From: Brasenia schreberi
Taxonomy: Eukaryota > Streptophyta > Magnoliopsida > Nymphaeales > Cabombaceae
DNA: 64,000 nucleotides
Assembly: GCA_036023115.1 (NCBI GenBank)
Contig: JAYKKT010000040.1
Coordinates: 5,615,001 to 5,679,000 of the forward strand
Direction: 5' to 3'
The translations under genes were made by a program, and so were the position numbers. Below the pieces are notes generated by a model. That model worked only from the letters and a program-made list of their open reading frames with translations. It did no database searches and was not told where the DNA came from. Every line of letters starts with the position of its first letter. Position 1 is the stretch's first letter. This document shows positions 1 to 12,163 of the stretch, one piece after another.

Positions 1-21
1 GTGGGTGTTATTGCCTTTTAG

Positions 22-2546
22 GTGCCGAAGATAGAGAAGATCGTGGTGAATTGTGGGATTGGGGACGCAGCACAGAATTCTAAGGGTTTGGAGGCGGCCA
101 TGAAGGATTTGAGTCTTGTGACTGGGCAAAGTTCAGTCAAGACCAAGGCTAGGCAGTCTATTGCTGGGTTTAAGCTCAGGGAGGGTTCAACTGTCGGCAT
201 TGCCGTCACGCTTAGAGGAAATGTAAGCCTCTTTCCGTGCAATAGGTCTTTGTGTTTATGAATTAATGCATCTATCTTCTGTATGAGTGTCATTAGTGAA
301 TGCAATCTTCTTTGTTCTTTTGCTTCCGATATTTGATATTCATAACTGAGTACTTTCTGCGAAGCCCTTTCATACAGTAGCTTTAAGTTGTTATGTTGAA
401 TATACCTCTTTCTTCTGTTACATGAAGTATGGTTAGGACTTGGTACTTTATTACAGAGGGGTGGCCGGTGTAATACTTTTCGGACTTAATCATGCAATAT
501 TTCCTAGTAAACTCCTATTAAGCTTACCATCAATTGAAGAAACCAGAAACAGATTCTTGATAGCTTTCAAGTGTAGCCCCTGAATACTGTGCAATGGCCT
601 TCGTAGCATGAGAACTTCTACGGTGCAAAAGGCAGTCCTACAAAAGATGGTTTTCAAGTTACTACACCTTTCAAGATGTATTATAACAACCAAGCAGCAA
701 CACGCATTGCAAAAAGTCTAGTATTTTATAAAATACCGAAGCATAATTATCACTACAATTAGGAGGTCTTGCCAAAGTTAATCAGCTATCTATACCTTGA
801 GAATACATGATAACTTTTAGACATTCTTATTAAACTCGTCCGAAAAATAAGTATTATGAATTACTGAAGGAGTTGGATAGGTTGGGAAGTGCCATTAACT
901 TGAGGAGGATTGGTAGTTGAAAGAGAAACATTATCAGAAGTAGAAACTAGCAAATGATCTACTCAGTTTGGGTACCGTCACCTGAATCAGACTAGAAACT
1001 AACAAATGGTTTACTCGGTTGATTAAGCAGGTGCATTTGACAGGAAAAATGAATATAGATTTTCTTTGAAGGGGAAAAACTTATTTGACACGATTTTCAT
1101 CAATCAATTCTAGATTAACAGAGAATCAGCATGCGAGACAAGAATTGAAGCAAGCAACACCGACAGCATGTGAGGCTTAGACAGTTTGATATCATACTGG
1201 CATGAAGGTAAGTAGGCCTCACCGTGAAGTTGAAATTAAGGAACTAAAATAGGGAGTATGTGGTAGACCTAACAGTATCACAAGGAAATACTTGGATTCC
1301 TAGTTATTCCTCTTCATAGAGTTAGAAATATCTTTTTGTGGTATGACTATAGAATTTCCTAAAAATTAAAAAATGCTTAGATGAGAGGCATTCACCTAGT
1401 GTGCAGGCAGATGCACGTGATAAAGGTTTTGACTGTCACTTTGATTAAATACAACTTGGTTGGCTTGCAATCTCCTCAATATTATGAGTTAGTGGCTTCA
1501 GGCATGTGATGCTTGGATGCCATGACTCTGTTCTTGTGATTCTTCAGCTACAATTATCGCATGATCTGCTGAACTACTGTTTGGTCTGCCTGTCTACAAA
1601 CCTGTGTAAGTCTAATATGAGTTGGTGGCTTCAGACATGTGATGCTTGGATGCCATGACTCTGTTCTTGAGATTTTTCAGCTACAATTATTGCATGATCT
1701 GCTGTGAACTACTGTTTGGTCTGCCTGTCTACAAACCTGTGTAAGTCCAATAACCAAATTTTCTCATCTTATTCATCCTTATAGTAATGCTTGGAGTTCA
1801 CTCATGCTCCATTTGTACTGATATGTTGCCTGTCTTGATTGTTTTGATTTACGTAAAAAATTATTTAGTTTTGAGACTTGAACCAATTTTCCACTAATTG
1901 TTCTTATAATTAAATTAATTCATGCGTTCTTTCTTTTGATATTTCTGATGTTTACTTGCTTATTCCTTCAGTTATTTTTAACATGGTTTTAATTTGCTTC
2001 TAGTGTCTTCTCATGCAAACCTTGTTTATGTCTTCATGTGCTTTTAAAGTTCTCTACATAGTACTTTTGGTTTATGTATCCTATGTGCCAGGCATTAATT
2101 ATAGGCCTAAATGTTTAATCAGGTTTGCTTTTTCTTTGCCATATGTGCTAGCGCTATTATCTACTGCGCTTGTATGCCATTTTCTTGACGATTTCCTGTG
2201 GCAGGTCATGTACTCATTCTTGGATCGGCTGATAAACTTGGGGCTTCCTAGGACTAGAGACTTTCAGGGTGTAAACCCTAACAGTTTTGATGGACATGGC
2301 AACTACAGTATCGGGATGCATGAACAGAGCGTGTTCCCTGAAATCAGGTATGATGCTCTGGGGAAACCAAGAGGAATGGATGTTTGCATAACCACCACTG
2401 CCAAGGCAGATAACGAAGCACAGAAGCTTTTAGCTCTCATGGGGATGCCGCTCCGTGAGGGTGGTAGCACAGGACCAGTTGTGAGAAAGAAGAAAAGAAA
2501 GGCAGCTCATTTTGATTCAAAGTCGAAATATAAGGGAAAGAAATAA
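22..2546 (+). CDS. RPL5: Plastid 50S ribosomal protein L5 (uL5c), last two exons; 5' part lies outside the window
   Basis: Nuclear-encoded plastid large-subunit protein that binds 5S rRNA in the central protuberance. Exon A is 22-222, preceded by an AG acceptor at 20-21 and followed by GTAAGC. Exon B is 2205-2546, after a CAG acceptor and ending in TAA. Both join in phase 0 (67 + 113 codons). Exon A opens with [19 protein letters not shown] and exon B contains [45 protein letters not shown] and [13 protein letters not shown], all classic uL5 blocks. The tail is basic (KKKRK, then KYKGKK), as in plant plastid L5. The transit peptide and about the first 80 residues must be encoded upstream of position 1. 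The first GTG at 22 is an internal valine, not a start. The 1,982-bp intron holds a tandem duplication. I am sure of the family and of both splice sites. Confidence 0.93.
1484..1751. repeat. Tandem duplication (about 133-bp unit, two copies) inside the RPL5 intron
   Basis: Copy 1 runs 1484-1616 and copy 2 runs 1617-1751. Both begin ATGAGTT and carry GCATGATCTGCTG and GTCTGCCTGTCTACAAACC. Copy 2 has a 2-base insertion and a few substitutions. This is a local slippage or unequal-exchange event, with no sign of function. Confidence 0.9.
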
Positions 2547-3297
2547 GGGACGCTGTAAGGGAACTCGAGCTGTGTTATGTTTGTATCATTTATTTTGAAG
2601 ACATTGGACCTCCTGCTGTCTGCTATTTAATTTGGCAGTGTTATGGTTGATTCTTTTGTTTGTTCTTACGCTTTTGCAACCATTTTTTGTGTTGATACAA
2701 GATCAAAGATTGCCTTGTAATCTCTGTTTCTGTGGTTAGATGAAACTTGGTTGCATGATGGAATTTGGAGTCTCACTCATTTTATGCAACACTGTAGAGC
2801 TTGATTTGTGCCACAGCAGTTGACTTCGGAAAGGCTAGATCAAGTTTAATAATTTCCTATAAACACTAGAATTGCAATATTATATTCCTTGATCAACTGT
2901 ATAGACTAAGGTCCAAGGATGCTACTACAAAGTTTCCATCAGCTCTATTCAGAGCCGCAAATTCAGGCTGCACAGCAGTTGTGAGAACCACTGGCCCTTT
3001 AACAATTGGTGATATATTGCTTTCAAGTTTCAAGAACATAACATATGAAACATCGATAATACGAAGTCACATCTTGACCTTTGAATATGGGTTATTTGTT
3101 GTGTATCTGACTTTAACCAGGGGAAAAGATCAATTCTATGGAGTTTTTACTCGACACTCAGGCATGGTTTTGGATGACAAAACCAACTAATCAGACGGAG
3201 TTAGGCCATGAAATATAGCTGATCTTGTTGTACCACACAAATACACAACACATATATACTGATCAAAAGAGGAATTATTTAGATTAAAACAGCGCAA
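2547..3297. other. RPL5 3' flank and intergenic DNA
   Basis: T-rich 3' untranslated-type sequence directly follows the RPL5 stop, then AT-rich intergenic DNA. A 69-codon open frame at 2981-3190 shows no family resemblance. I see nothing else here. Confidence 0.6.
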
Positions 3298-3540
3298 CTC
3301 ATTCAAAATGTGAAATCTTTTACTGTTTTAATTTTAAATGATTCATCTCTTTCATGGAATTGTTAAAGAATCATATACAGGAATTTTTATATACCATTTC
3401 TCTCTTTCTCTCTATTATAAATCTCATTCAAAATGTAAAATCTTTTACTGTTTTAACTTTAAATGATTCATCTCTTTCATCGAATCGTTAAATAATTTAT
3501 ATACGATTTCTCTCTTTCTCTCTCTCTCTATATATATTTA
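3298..3540. repeat. Tandem duplication, 125-bp unit, ending in CT/TA microsatellite
   Basis: CTCATTCAAAATGT begins at 3298 and again at 3423. The two units agree over ATCTTTTACTGTTTTAA and AAATGATTCATCTCTTTCAT. Each ends in a (CT)n tract, and the second continues into TATATATA. Confidence 0.88.
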
Positions 3541-3582
3541 ACATGTTATAAATCTCAACCATTCATAAAAATTGAATTTAAA

Positions 3583-3719
3583 ACAACAATCACTAAACCT
3601 TTTCGCATAGTAGCTACTTGTATTCTTTGTTTTCACAAAATCCTACACCCGGCTGCCGGAAGCTTAACGCAATCCCTCTCTTTTATCCGAGCTTGAGACC
3701 GACAATGCATGTGCGGTGT
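3583..3719 (-). mobile_element. Short non-autonomous RTE-type LINE: 5' end fused to 3' end, internal region deleted
   Basis: Read on the minus strand, the first ~80 bases align with the 5' terminus of the near-complete RTE at 21325 (shared blocks around CATTG.CGGTC.CAAGC.CGGATAAA and CTTCCG.CAGCC). The next ~60 bases align with its 3' terminus (AAACAAAGAAT, GTAGC, TATG.GAAAAGG.TTAGT, then GATTGTTGTT). About 3 kb of protein-coding sequence is missing between them. The flanks carry an imperfect ~18-bp direct repeat (AAAATTGAATTTAAAAC at about 3567 and AAAAGTTGAATTTAAAAAAC at about 3722). This fits insertion as a unit rather than deletion after insertion. Homology is judged by eye. Confidence 0.75.
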
Positions 3720-4031
3720 TATAAAAGTTGAATTTAAAAAACAAAAATATACCTTTTGACAGAAACGTTGGATTACACCCAAGGTGGACACGACCCAAAA
3801 ATCCCATGTCCGTCTGAACCCAAACGTTTTGTATTTTCCGCACAAACATGGAATGACACAACTGAAACACGAGCATGCGTTCATTATAACATCCAACAAG
3901 GACACAACCCGAAAATTCCGTACGGGTATCAACCCAAAGTAGCACGAGAAAATTTCCATCCGGGTCGGGTTGACCTGTTTCTTGGCCGAACTCTGGTTTT
4001 ATATTGGAAACCCTCCCTTTGTGTGTGTGTC

Positions 4032-4404
4032 GTCGGCCTCCGCAACCTTGACCTCCTGCTCGGGCTCGAGAACCGCGTCAACTACACCGCAGTTGACGTC
4101 CTCAACGGCGAATGCCGCCTCGACCAGGCCCTCATCTCCGACAAGCGCTGGTCGAACTTTCATTTGCTCTGCATCTCAAAACCTAGGTCCAAATTGCCCC
4201 TAGGGTTCGGCGGAAAAGCCCTCATTTGGCTCGTCGACGCCCTCAAATCGCTATCCTCTTGTGCTAAACAAGCCGCCGACGATGGCCGGGCTCGCATTCG
4301 AGCAGGCGGCGTGGAGATTGGTCGAGCAGGATAGTATGCAGGCGGTCATGGTGGAAGAGGAGCCCAAGAAGAGAGGCGGATTTTTCTCTTTCTTCGGTGG
4401 CTGA
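4032..4404 (+). pseudogene. MIND: MinD septum-site-determining ATPase fragment, 5'-truncated and internally deleted
   Basis: MinD is the plastid (bacterial-type) division-site ATPase. Positions 4032 to about 4250 encode a piece starting VGLRNLDLLLGLENRVNYT and including LDQALISDKRWSNF, LLCISKPRSKLPLGFGGK and LIWLVDAL. From about 4252 the sequence jumps to the C-terminal end in another frame: a block like PLVLNKPPTMAGLAFEQAAW, then EEEPKKRGGFFSFFGG and TGA at 4402-4404. Missing are the N-terminal transit peptide, the Walker A/switch region before VGLRN, and roughly 130 central residues. The junction also shifts the frame. Plant MinD is normally a single exon as I recall it, so the gap is not an intron. 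GC-rich codons stand out against AT-rich surroundings. It cannot make a working ATPase. Confidence 0.9.
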
Positions 4405-7400
4405 ATGGCAGCTATTCCCGCTGGTTTTGGTAAACTTTTCTTGGTGTCCTGGATTGATTGGAACAGGGATGGAGAGCAATGTGAATGGGAGGAACCGATT
4501 ATTTCGATTGCGATGATGTTGGTATGGAGAAATCATCCTTGTTGTTTCTTTATCGTTGTGGGTTTGAGGTTTGTTCTAGACCTGCATTCCTTTTGATAGT
4601 TATAGCTTTCTTCTTTGTTGAAGGGGATTTAAATGGTAGGGGATTTCTATTTGGCAATTTGTATATCTTTATGGGAATATTCTTATGAGCGATGAAGAGT
4701 TTTTTTTATTTTCTTTTCTTCGAAGAAGAAACTTTTGGCTTTAGTTGATATGCATTGTATTATATTAACTTTGTGCATCCTTGTGTTTCTCTTGGTGTGT
4801 TAATTCACAATTGGTCTCTTCTGTCATTCTCAGCAATGAAATATTTGGACCTATTATTGTTCAAAAGATACTCTTATATGTTCAATTCTAGTAAGACTCA
4901 GTGCAGGAGTATTCATGTTTAAAGACACTTATGTTTGCTAACGGGAATTTCGAAATTCCAGATAAAAAGAATTAAGTGGTTTTAGCTTTTCCGATGGCTC
5001 CTATCTTCATTCATGATGTTTCATGCTTCTGCTCTTAATAAAGCTTCTTATTCTTTATGGAAGTATTTCTGTTTGGAAAGGCAAGCAGGGTTAGGCAGAC
5101 CCCTATCGGTTATATTTGTGGCAAAATTTATGTACAGATTATGCAGACATTGGTACCAGTCAGGGAATCATATTATTATTCATATGAATGGCTGTTATGG
5201 AGAAAAAAAGCATGATTCCATTTATCCTAAGAATTTGCCAAAACTCTTCAGATTTGGACTATTGGTATCATGTACAATTTTATTCAGCTGTCAGTTGTTT
5301 CTTCAGAAAGGTCTGGTTTATTGCCATCCTTTTAGGGCGAATTAATATAGCTTACATTTTCCTAGAATATCAAGGCTAACAAATCATGTGCAAACTTTCT
5401 CTTAACATGGATTTGTCATTACATAACCCAAACTTTTCAAATATCATGTGCGAAGATCTATGTCACCGTCAACTTGGTAGCAGCTTTTGATGTCACAGCT
5501 ACTCGCTATTCCATACATTGTTTTGTAATAAAGTAGATCATTCATATATTTGTTTAATGCAAAAGGAGATCATCCTATGGAAAGAATATGATATTCACTT
5601 TTGGCCATTGAGATTGTGATTTAATGGCTATTTGTTTCTTTCGTTGAATAAAATGGTGAAAGCAACTTGTAGAGCATAGGGCTGATTGGACGAGAACTAG
5701 ATGGTTCGCCACTGTTACAGCTTTCCAGACTGGGTTCAATGGGATGTTAACTGTTAAGTACTCAAAGTTATTTCATAAGGTCAAAAATCCTTTGTAGGAA
5801 TCAGGGCCTAAGATTTTACTGGTCCAACCATCTAACAAGTTATGCTAAAAAAGTTTTTTCCCTGCATCTATTGCAAATCTGTTACTTGTCATAGGAATAC
5901 GATTTGACTAGACTGACGGTTCCGTTTTACGATTCTCTTGGATATATCACTTGCATAATGAAACGATTCTTAATTTTGTAATACAAAATTTCTCATTCTT
6001 TATTCGTATGTGCTGAAGATGGTTGCAATTTTAATTTGTAGTTGAATTTCTTTTTAGATGGCTACTCCAATGCTTACTAATTAGTTTGAACACAATAAGT
6101 TTCTAATTTGTGGTTGTTTGTCTCAATATTTTATCTTTTTGTTTAACTGTTACTCGTGTAAATTAGCTTTCCATTATCTGTCTCTGTGCATATAGATGTG
6201 ACGTTCTGCATTTTTTCTTTAGATTTTTGTCAATTTGTGTCAATTATGCAAGTTCATAGGGAGTCATGTCAAATATGGACAAGTCATGGCAGGTCATGAG
6301 TTTGATATCCAGGCAATTCATCTGGTACGGATCTGCCTAAAGCACAGCATTCTTGTACACAATAGCATATCTTCTGGGACACAGACAATGTTAAAACAGA
6401 TTTATAGGGTTAGGTCCGAGAAAACACCTGCAAATGATCATGATGGTAGCTAGATTAGTACCATGTGTAGTACTAATTGCATATGTATGTTACTCTGTGT
6501 ATGTGTCTGTCTGCTCTTGTGCGTCTCTTCCTGTGCTTGGTTTTCTGGAGTCATATTTTGTACTCAGCACTTGTAGTTCATGTTCTCTAATGGTGTTTGT
6601 GTATGTGGTACAAGTCTTTGATGGAAAAACATTGGTTCTAAAAAGCAACACAAAGCCATATTGTAAAAGTTATTAAACATAGGGAAATGAATAGAGTAAT
6701 TTTGACATCATTATGAATGATTATCTTCTACATCATATTCGCTAGGTTAATGACATAGCTTCTGAAGAAACTTATTCAGTGGGATCATGGAAATGCCTAC
6801 CGCGTTTTAGCATAACTTATGAAGAGATTGAGGAGCTAACATGAATCTAAGCTATATAGCATGGATATATTCTCCTTATCTTATGCTTTTTCTTATGGTG
6901 TTCCTGCTGTTATCATATACTGACACATTTTGAATATGCAGCACCAGATATATCACTCTACTGAACCTAGCATCTCTGTCGGCTTATGGAAATTTGAACC
7001 ATGTTGCTACCTTGTGTTTGTTCATTACTCCAGAGTTTGTGCTTGTTTGCATACATATATTTATTTCTATATAGAGCTATGTCACACAGACACCACTAAC
7101 AGGTGAGGTGTCGGCATGGCACGTTGATTGCACCCAAAAACTCTTTCTCGCTTCTGTGCCTCTCGCCTCTCTCACCGGACAGCACAACACCGACCTTGAG
7201 TCCATAAGGAAATCATGCGGCAGCCACATCCATCAGGATGATCGAAATGGATGGTGAGGTTGGGGAAGAGTTTCGCGATCTCGTCGGATTCCCGGCGGCT
7301 GAACTCCCATGTGGCACTTGGTCCTCTCCTCTGCAGAGAACTCAGCATTGCATTAGACCCTCATGGTCACCATGACCACGAAAACCAGTAATACTTGTGC

Positions 7401-10290
7401 TCCCTTCAACTCTCTCTCTCTCTCTAAGAGAAAGCTTCACTCTGGAGAGGGTCAGGAGGAGGATTTAAAGAGCAGAGAGAAAAAAGATCTGTTGCTTCTT
7501 TTACCTTGGGAGTGGATGAGTATCCAAAGTGCCTGCTTTACTTAAATAAGGAAAATTTACCGGCACTGTCAACAAGACCGGCTTATGTTTTCAAATATTG
7601 CATGTAACTGCCTAACTTTTCAAAGTTTATTCCCGAAGACGCTCTTCACACTAAAATCTTTGAGGTGACTATTGACCAACATATTTGGCTCATTTGCCTC
7701 TTATTGTTATGATATTGAACTAAGTTTCTAGGGCATCACATTTTCGTGTTGTGTCTTTCTATTTGTGTAAAAATCTGGCCAATTTTATTACAATCTATTT
7801 TTTTGGTTTTACTTTGAGTAGTCATGAATCCACCCATTATGGGTGTGCTTGTTGGTTTGTTTGTAGGGTGCTACGTGACAACAATTAGATATATTTGTTT
7901 GTGTCATCCCCGAGCATGTCATATACTTATGTTAATTGATGTTTCACTTGCTCTAGTGTGAATATTATTATATAATATTATATACCTTAACCGTGTCCCC
8001 ATACCCAATATTTTTGAAATTTGTCGTATCCTGCACCTGCACTCGCACCTGTGTGACATAGATATAGAGCTCCAAAGAGCTCACCTTTACATGCCGATGC
8101 AAGTTAGAAACAGAAATGAAAGAAAATGTTCAATAACAAAGCATTTTCTGTGCAATATCTATCAGTCCTCTGTTTAAATTCTTATAAGCAACAGAGCCTG
8201 CAGAAGTCATTTTATGCTTTCACCTTTCTCTTAACCATTGCATACAAAGGCTTTCTTTAAAAAAAGATCTCCAGAAATCTAGTTCCAGAATTTTCAACAG
8301 GTGAGGAAAAGCTACTCTGTAGATATCCTATCCTTATGAAAAAGTTTGCTTGATTCAGTCTGCAATCTTGAAGGACATTCGATATCTTAGGCTATATCTT
8401 TTTCTTTTCCTCGGATAGTTGCTTTCCTTTCGTTGCTGTGGTAGTCCACTTCAGGTGTGGAAGCAATCACATGTAGGATTATCAGTACTGGTTGCTAAAG
8501 AATAAAGTTTCTCTTTGTAGCTTGTCTTCAGAACTATATACATGTTGACAATTCTGTTTAGAGCTTGGACATCGAAATAATTTTGGATCTTTACTTTTCA
8601 TCATCATCAGGTGTTTGTTTACCTTTGTTGACTAATTAATGTTTTAATGCTATATGATTATGATTGCATTTTGATGTAGTAATGGCGTTTGAGTATGTGT
8701 TACTTTCAGTTCATGTTGGTTCTTTTACGGTTAAAATGCATCTGGTGTTGCTTGATCTCTTTGGATATGCTTCAATAGTTTTGCTTCATTGTCTTTCTTT
8801 TCACCTGTCGTGTCCAATTTCTTTCTCTAGTTGATTCCATCACGTTGAAATTACTTCATAATGTGAAACTGGTTCAGTTGAAGATGTTGGAGGAATTTAT
8901 CAGCAAATCCTCTTGGCTTCCTGTTTAGGGATGGGCTCATTTATTTGGTAATGAATTTATAAGAATTCCAGCAAAAAGCATGAAAACAATCATTTAGTGC
9001 CTGGGCAGCTACGCACACAACGACCACCTGCCCGCCTCCTAGTATGCCAATGACTCAAGTAGTTTTATCTTCAACCAATTGCAATTGTGTTTTGCTTTAT
9101 CTCAATGTATACAGATCATCCATTGCCTAGTCAACTACACGCTTTGGGTTGAATCACATAAATGGTCACCTTATAATATCATAAAGGTTTAAGTACAAAA
9201 TTGGCTGTTAATAACACAACTCCGGCAACAAAATTTTCTCCCCATCTTGTGGGCATACTTTCCATAGTTTTCACCATTCGTTTTCTCCACTTCTGTAATT
9301 CCGAATCCTATATATAGCCCTTCAAAGAAGGGATTCAGTGCATCAAACAATGACAAGAATCGGGATCCTGCAGTTGGAGGATCCAAAACCAAAAGTTGTG
9401 GTATCTCTCATGCATTCAGTTCAACACCAGGGTCAGTTCCTCACTGAGTATTGTTCAATATTGGTTCCAACGAATCCGTATTGTGTAATCTTACAATTTG
9501 AAGTGGTGATCGAGAACCAAGTTCCTATTTTGTAATTTATGACCTGAAGATCTCTCCAATATCCTCTGCATACTCTAATCTTTCATAAAGTTTTTGGCCT
9601 TTGTAGTTATTTAGTATATTATGTTTGTTGGGTGCCTTCTCTCACTGAATTGAGTCAGCCACGTCTTGTTATTCGCCATTGTGCTTGTTAAATTCTTGTG
9701 GCTGTTTGCCTCGTACGTGTGCTTCTGTGCGTCGTGCCTTCAAAACTTGGTGGCAATGGATGGTGCATTGGGAGCAATAGAAAAGGAAGTACGTAAGAGT
9801 TACGAGATCATGGTCGCCCTAGCTGTGTCTTCCCTGAGATGTAACTGTGGAATATCACCATCATCAAGTGATTGGCTACCTCTGAGCTCATCTGAATCCC
9901 AACAGGTTTGTCAATACCTGGTGACCTAGAAGTGCATATGAAAAGTGAGGTTGTGGGGTCGAATGAGATGGCTCGATGATTAGGTCCAGCTATCACCACT
10001 GCAGTGAGTTGGCTTGTTCTTGTATAGAATGCTAATTTCTTAATTCCAGATAAGTTTTTCATTGGCCGGTATATAACGATACGGGACACTCATTAAACAA
10101 GGAAATAATTTCCATGGTTTATAGAGGTAAGAAATGCACCAGTTTCCTCTGTCACCTGTGATACTCGACCGGTCACAAGATTCTGTTTGTGTCCCCGAAT
10201 TTAAGATTTGAAGGATGTTCGGTTTGTTTTGAATGCTGACCTGTTCTTATGTGGTCCACATGAGGACTCAATTTTGATGGCATCGGTGTC
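4405..10290. other. Long intergenic region without a recognisable gene
   Basis: The first few hundred bases after the MinD relic may be its old 3' flank. The rest is AT-rich with scattered frames of up to 110 codons (for example 5013-5345 +, 9666-9929 +, 9808-10089 -). None has recognisable motifs or coding-like composition. A GC-richer island at 7,100-7,345 is listed separately. Short CT runs occur near 7410. Confidence 0.5.
7172..7330 (-). other. Unidentified exon-like open segment in a GC-rich island
   Basis: On the minus strand an acceptor-like TTCTCTGCAG precedes a 52-codon open frame that ends in TGA at 7172-7174. It contains TWEFSRRESDEIAKLFPNL followed by HFDHPDGCGCRM. The local base composition differs from the AT-rich neighbours. 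I do not recognise the family. It could be a captured gene fragment, part of a lost transposon, or chance. Confidence 0.25.
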
Positions 10291-10393
10291 GGAACGAACC
10301 CAGGCTTCTATAGCCACTAAGCTATGAGGTGGTGTTTAGGTTGCCACACCACTTCTGCTTGCTTATCTATGGAGGTCAGGGCTGACCCACCTG

Positions 10394-10604
10394 CAGTGGC
10401 GGATCTAGAAACTCTTTTAGGGTGGGGCAAATAGCCCCTCAAATGGCTTAGGGAGGGTGAACTGTGTATTATGGCACATGGATCTCATCATGTGCTATAA
10501 GCCTTAAGTTGATTTTCGAAATTTGGGATGGAACAGAAAGCTTGATTTTCGAATTTTGGGATGAGCCGGGTTCCCCACCTCGGCTCAATATAGATCCACC
10601 ACTG
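10394..10604. mobile_element. Small terminal-inverted-repeat element (MITE, possibly hAT type)
   Basis: CAGTGGCGGATCTA at 10394 and TAGATCCACCACTG at 10591-10604 form 14-bp terminal inverted repeats with one mismatch, enclosing 211 bp. CAGTGGCGGATC-type ends are common on plant non-autonomous elements. The flanking 8-mers CCCACCTG and CCCATCGA match at only 5 of 8 positions, so a target-site duplication is at best degraded. Two internal runs, TTGATTTTCGAAATTTGGGATG and a near-copy, lie in tandem. No coding capacity. Confidence 0.6.
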
Positions 10605-11788
10605 CCCATCGAGTGGCATACGGGCTCACGCCATGCAGAGGCATTGTTTAAAAATGGTTTTGATGCTGAATGTTTTTGGTGGAAAATGTGAGACATATTG
10701 ATGTTATCAAATTAAATGCCATAGATTCTGATTCCTTTATACAAATTCTTGCAGTAAGACTGAATCGGGCTCAAAATCTTTTCCTTTGATTACTTGTGTC
10801 TGGTGTCAATGAACTCGTTGGTTCGCCTTGCGATCAACAACGCATTGCAGACAGGTTAAATCTTCAAATGCTGATTGAATCTACCCAACGTATAATTTGA
10901 AACTGATTCATTCAGAAAACCAAACTCTTTTTATTGGAGGGTTGGAACTGAGTATGTTCAAGTCAGTAATTTGTTTGGGCACATTTAAACCATCAAACCT
11001 ACCTAAAATCTATATCCCAATATTTTGAGTTCTTTCATTGTTCATAGGGTTGTTGGATTATGGTTCCATAGACCAAATTTGAGTTAAAAACCTCAGTATC
11101 AAGGAGGAGCAGTAAAACAAGAACTGGACCTAGGGGATTTACATGAAAACCCAAGCGCCTCTATCCGTGTTATTACTCCACCTTATACAAGAACCCAAAG
11201 ATTAGTATCACTCATGAATCAAACATGGTATGGTTCATCAAAACTGCATACTTATGTGGGTCTAGACTTGTAGTTCTAGTACGAGGGTCTTGGCACCCCG
11301 AATCAAGCACACCCTAAAGAAACCACAGCTTGATACGCTTTGTATTTTTATCGACAAGTTAGGGTTTGGAAAGTCCTCAACAGATTAATGGGTCCTTGGG
11401 ATCACAAATTGAGTGGGTTTTAAGAAAGGTCCATGATTCGGATCGGTTCAACTAGATGGAATTTCGGATCAAGTAAGACTCCAAGTGACCCGACGTGTCA
11501 TGCTGCAATTGGCTTATGACCATTAATGATGCGACATACATCTATTTCTTTATTACTTCATTTTATTTCATTTATTGATGAAACCTTGTGGCAGCTTAGA
11601 TTCCATCTTCTGGTTATATATATTTTAGTGGGTTTGCGATCCGGTATGTGATCAGGAACCTATAGCATTGCAGATTTTAGGATAAGAAATACGATTCATA
11701 TGGTAAGGCCACTGACTGGGCCCATCTTCGTGGATCCCCTGTCTGGATCCACTAGGACTTGAATGCAGACGGTATCTCGACCCTGACA
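10605..11788. other. Intergenic DNA with a dispersed-motif copy
   Basis: No gene is recognised. At about 11260-11315 there is a copy of a motif (TTCTAGTACGAGGGTCTTGG, then CACCCCGAATCAAG) that recurs near 16620 and 58190. The rest is AT-rich and non-repetitive within this window. Confidence 0.4.
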
Positions 11789-11827
11789 ACCGCTGGCCTG
11801 CTGTACTTTTATATTCCATTACAGATG

Positions 11828-11882
<55 letters not shown>

Positions 11883-11956
11883 GTACTGGCCTGCACCATC
11901 TCCTGTACTTTTATATTCCATTACAGACGCACACACACACACACACATATACATAT

Positions 11957-12050
<94 letters not shown>

Positions 12051-12163
12051 ATATATATATGTATGTACATACATATATATGTATGTACATACATATATAT
12101 GTATGTACATACATATATATGTATGTACATACATATATATGTATGTACATACATATATATGTA

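Noticed and set aside
2981..3190. 69-codon frame downstream of RPL5
   Set aside because: No motif, AT-rich codons and no homologue recognised.
10291..10325. tRNA-type promoter boxes (minus): TAGCTTAGTGG and GGTTCGTTCC
   Set aside because: The gap between boxes is only about 12 bases, too short for a pol III type 2 promoter, and no tail or second copy was seen.
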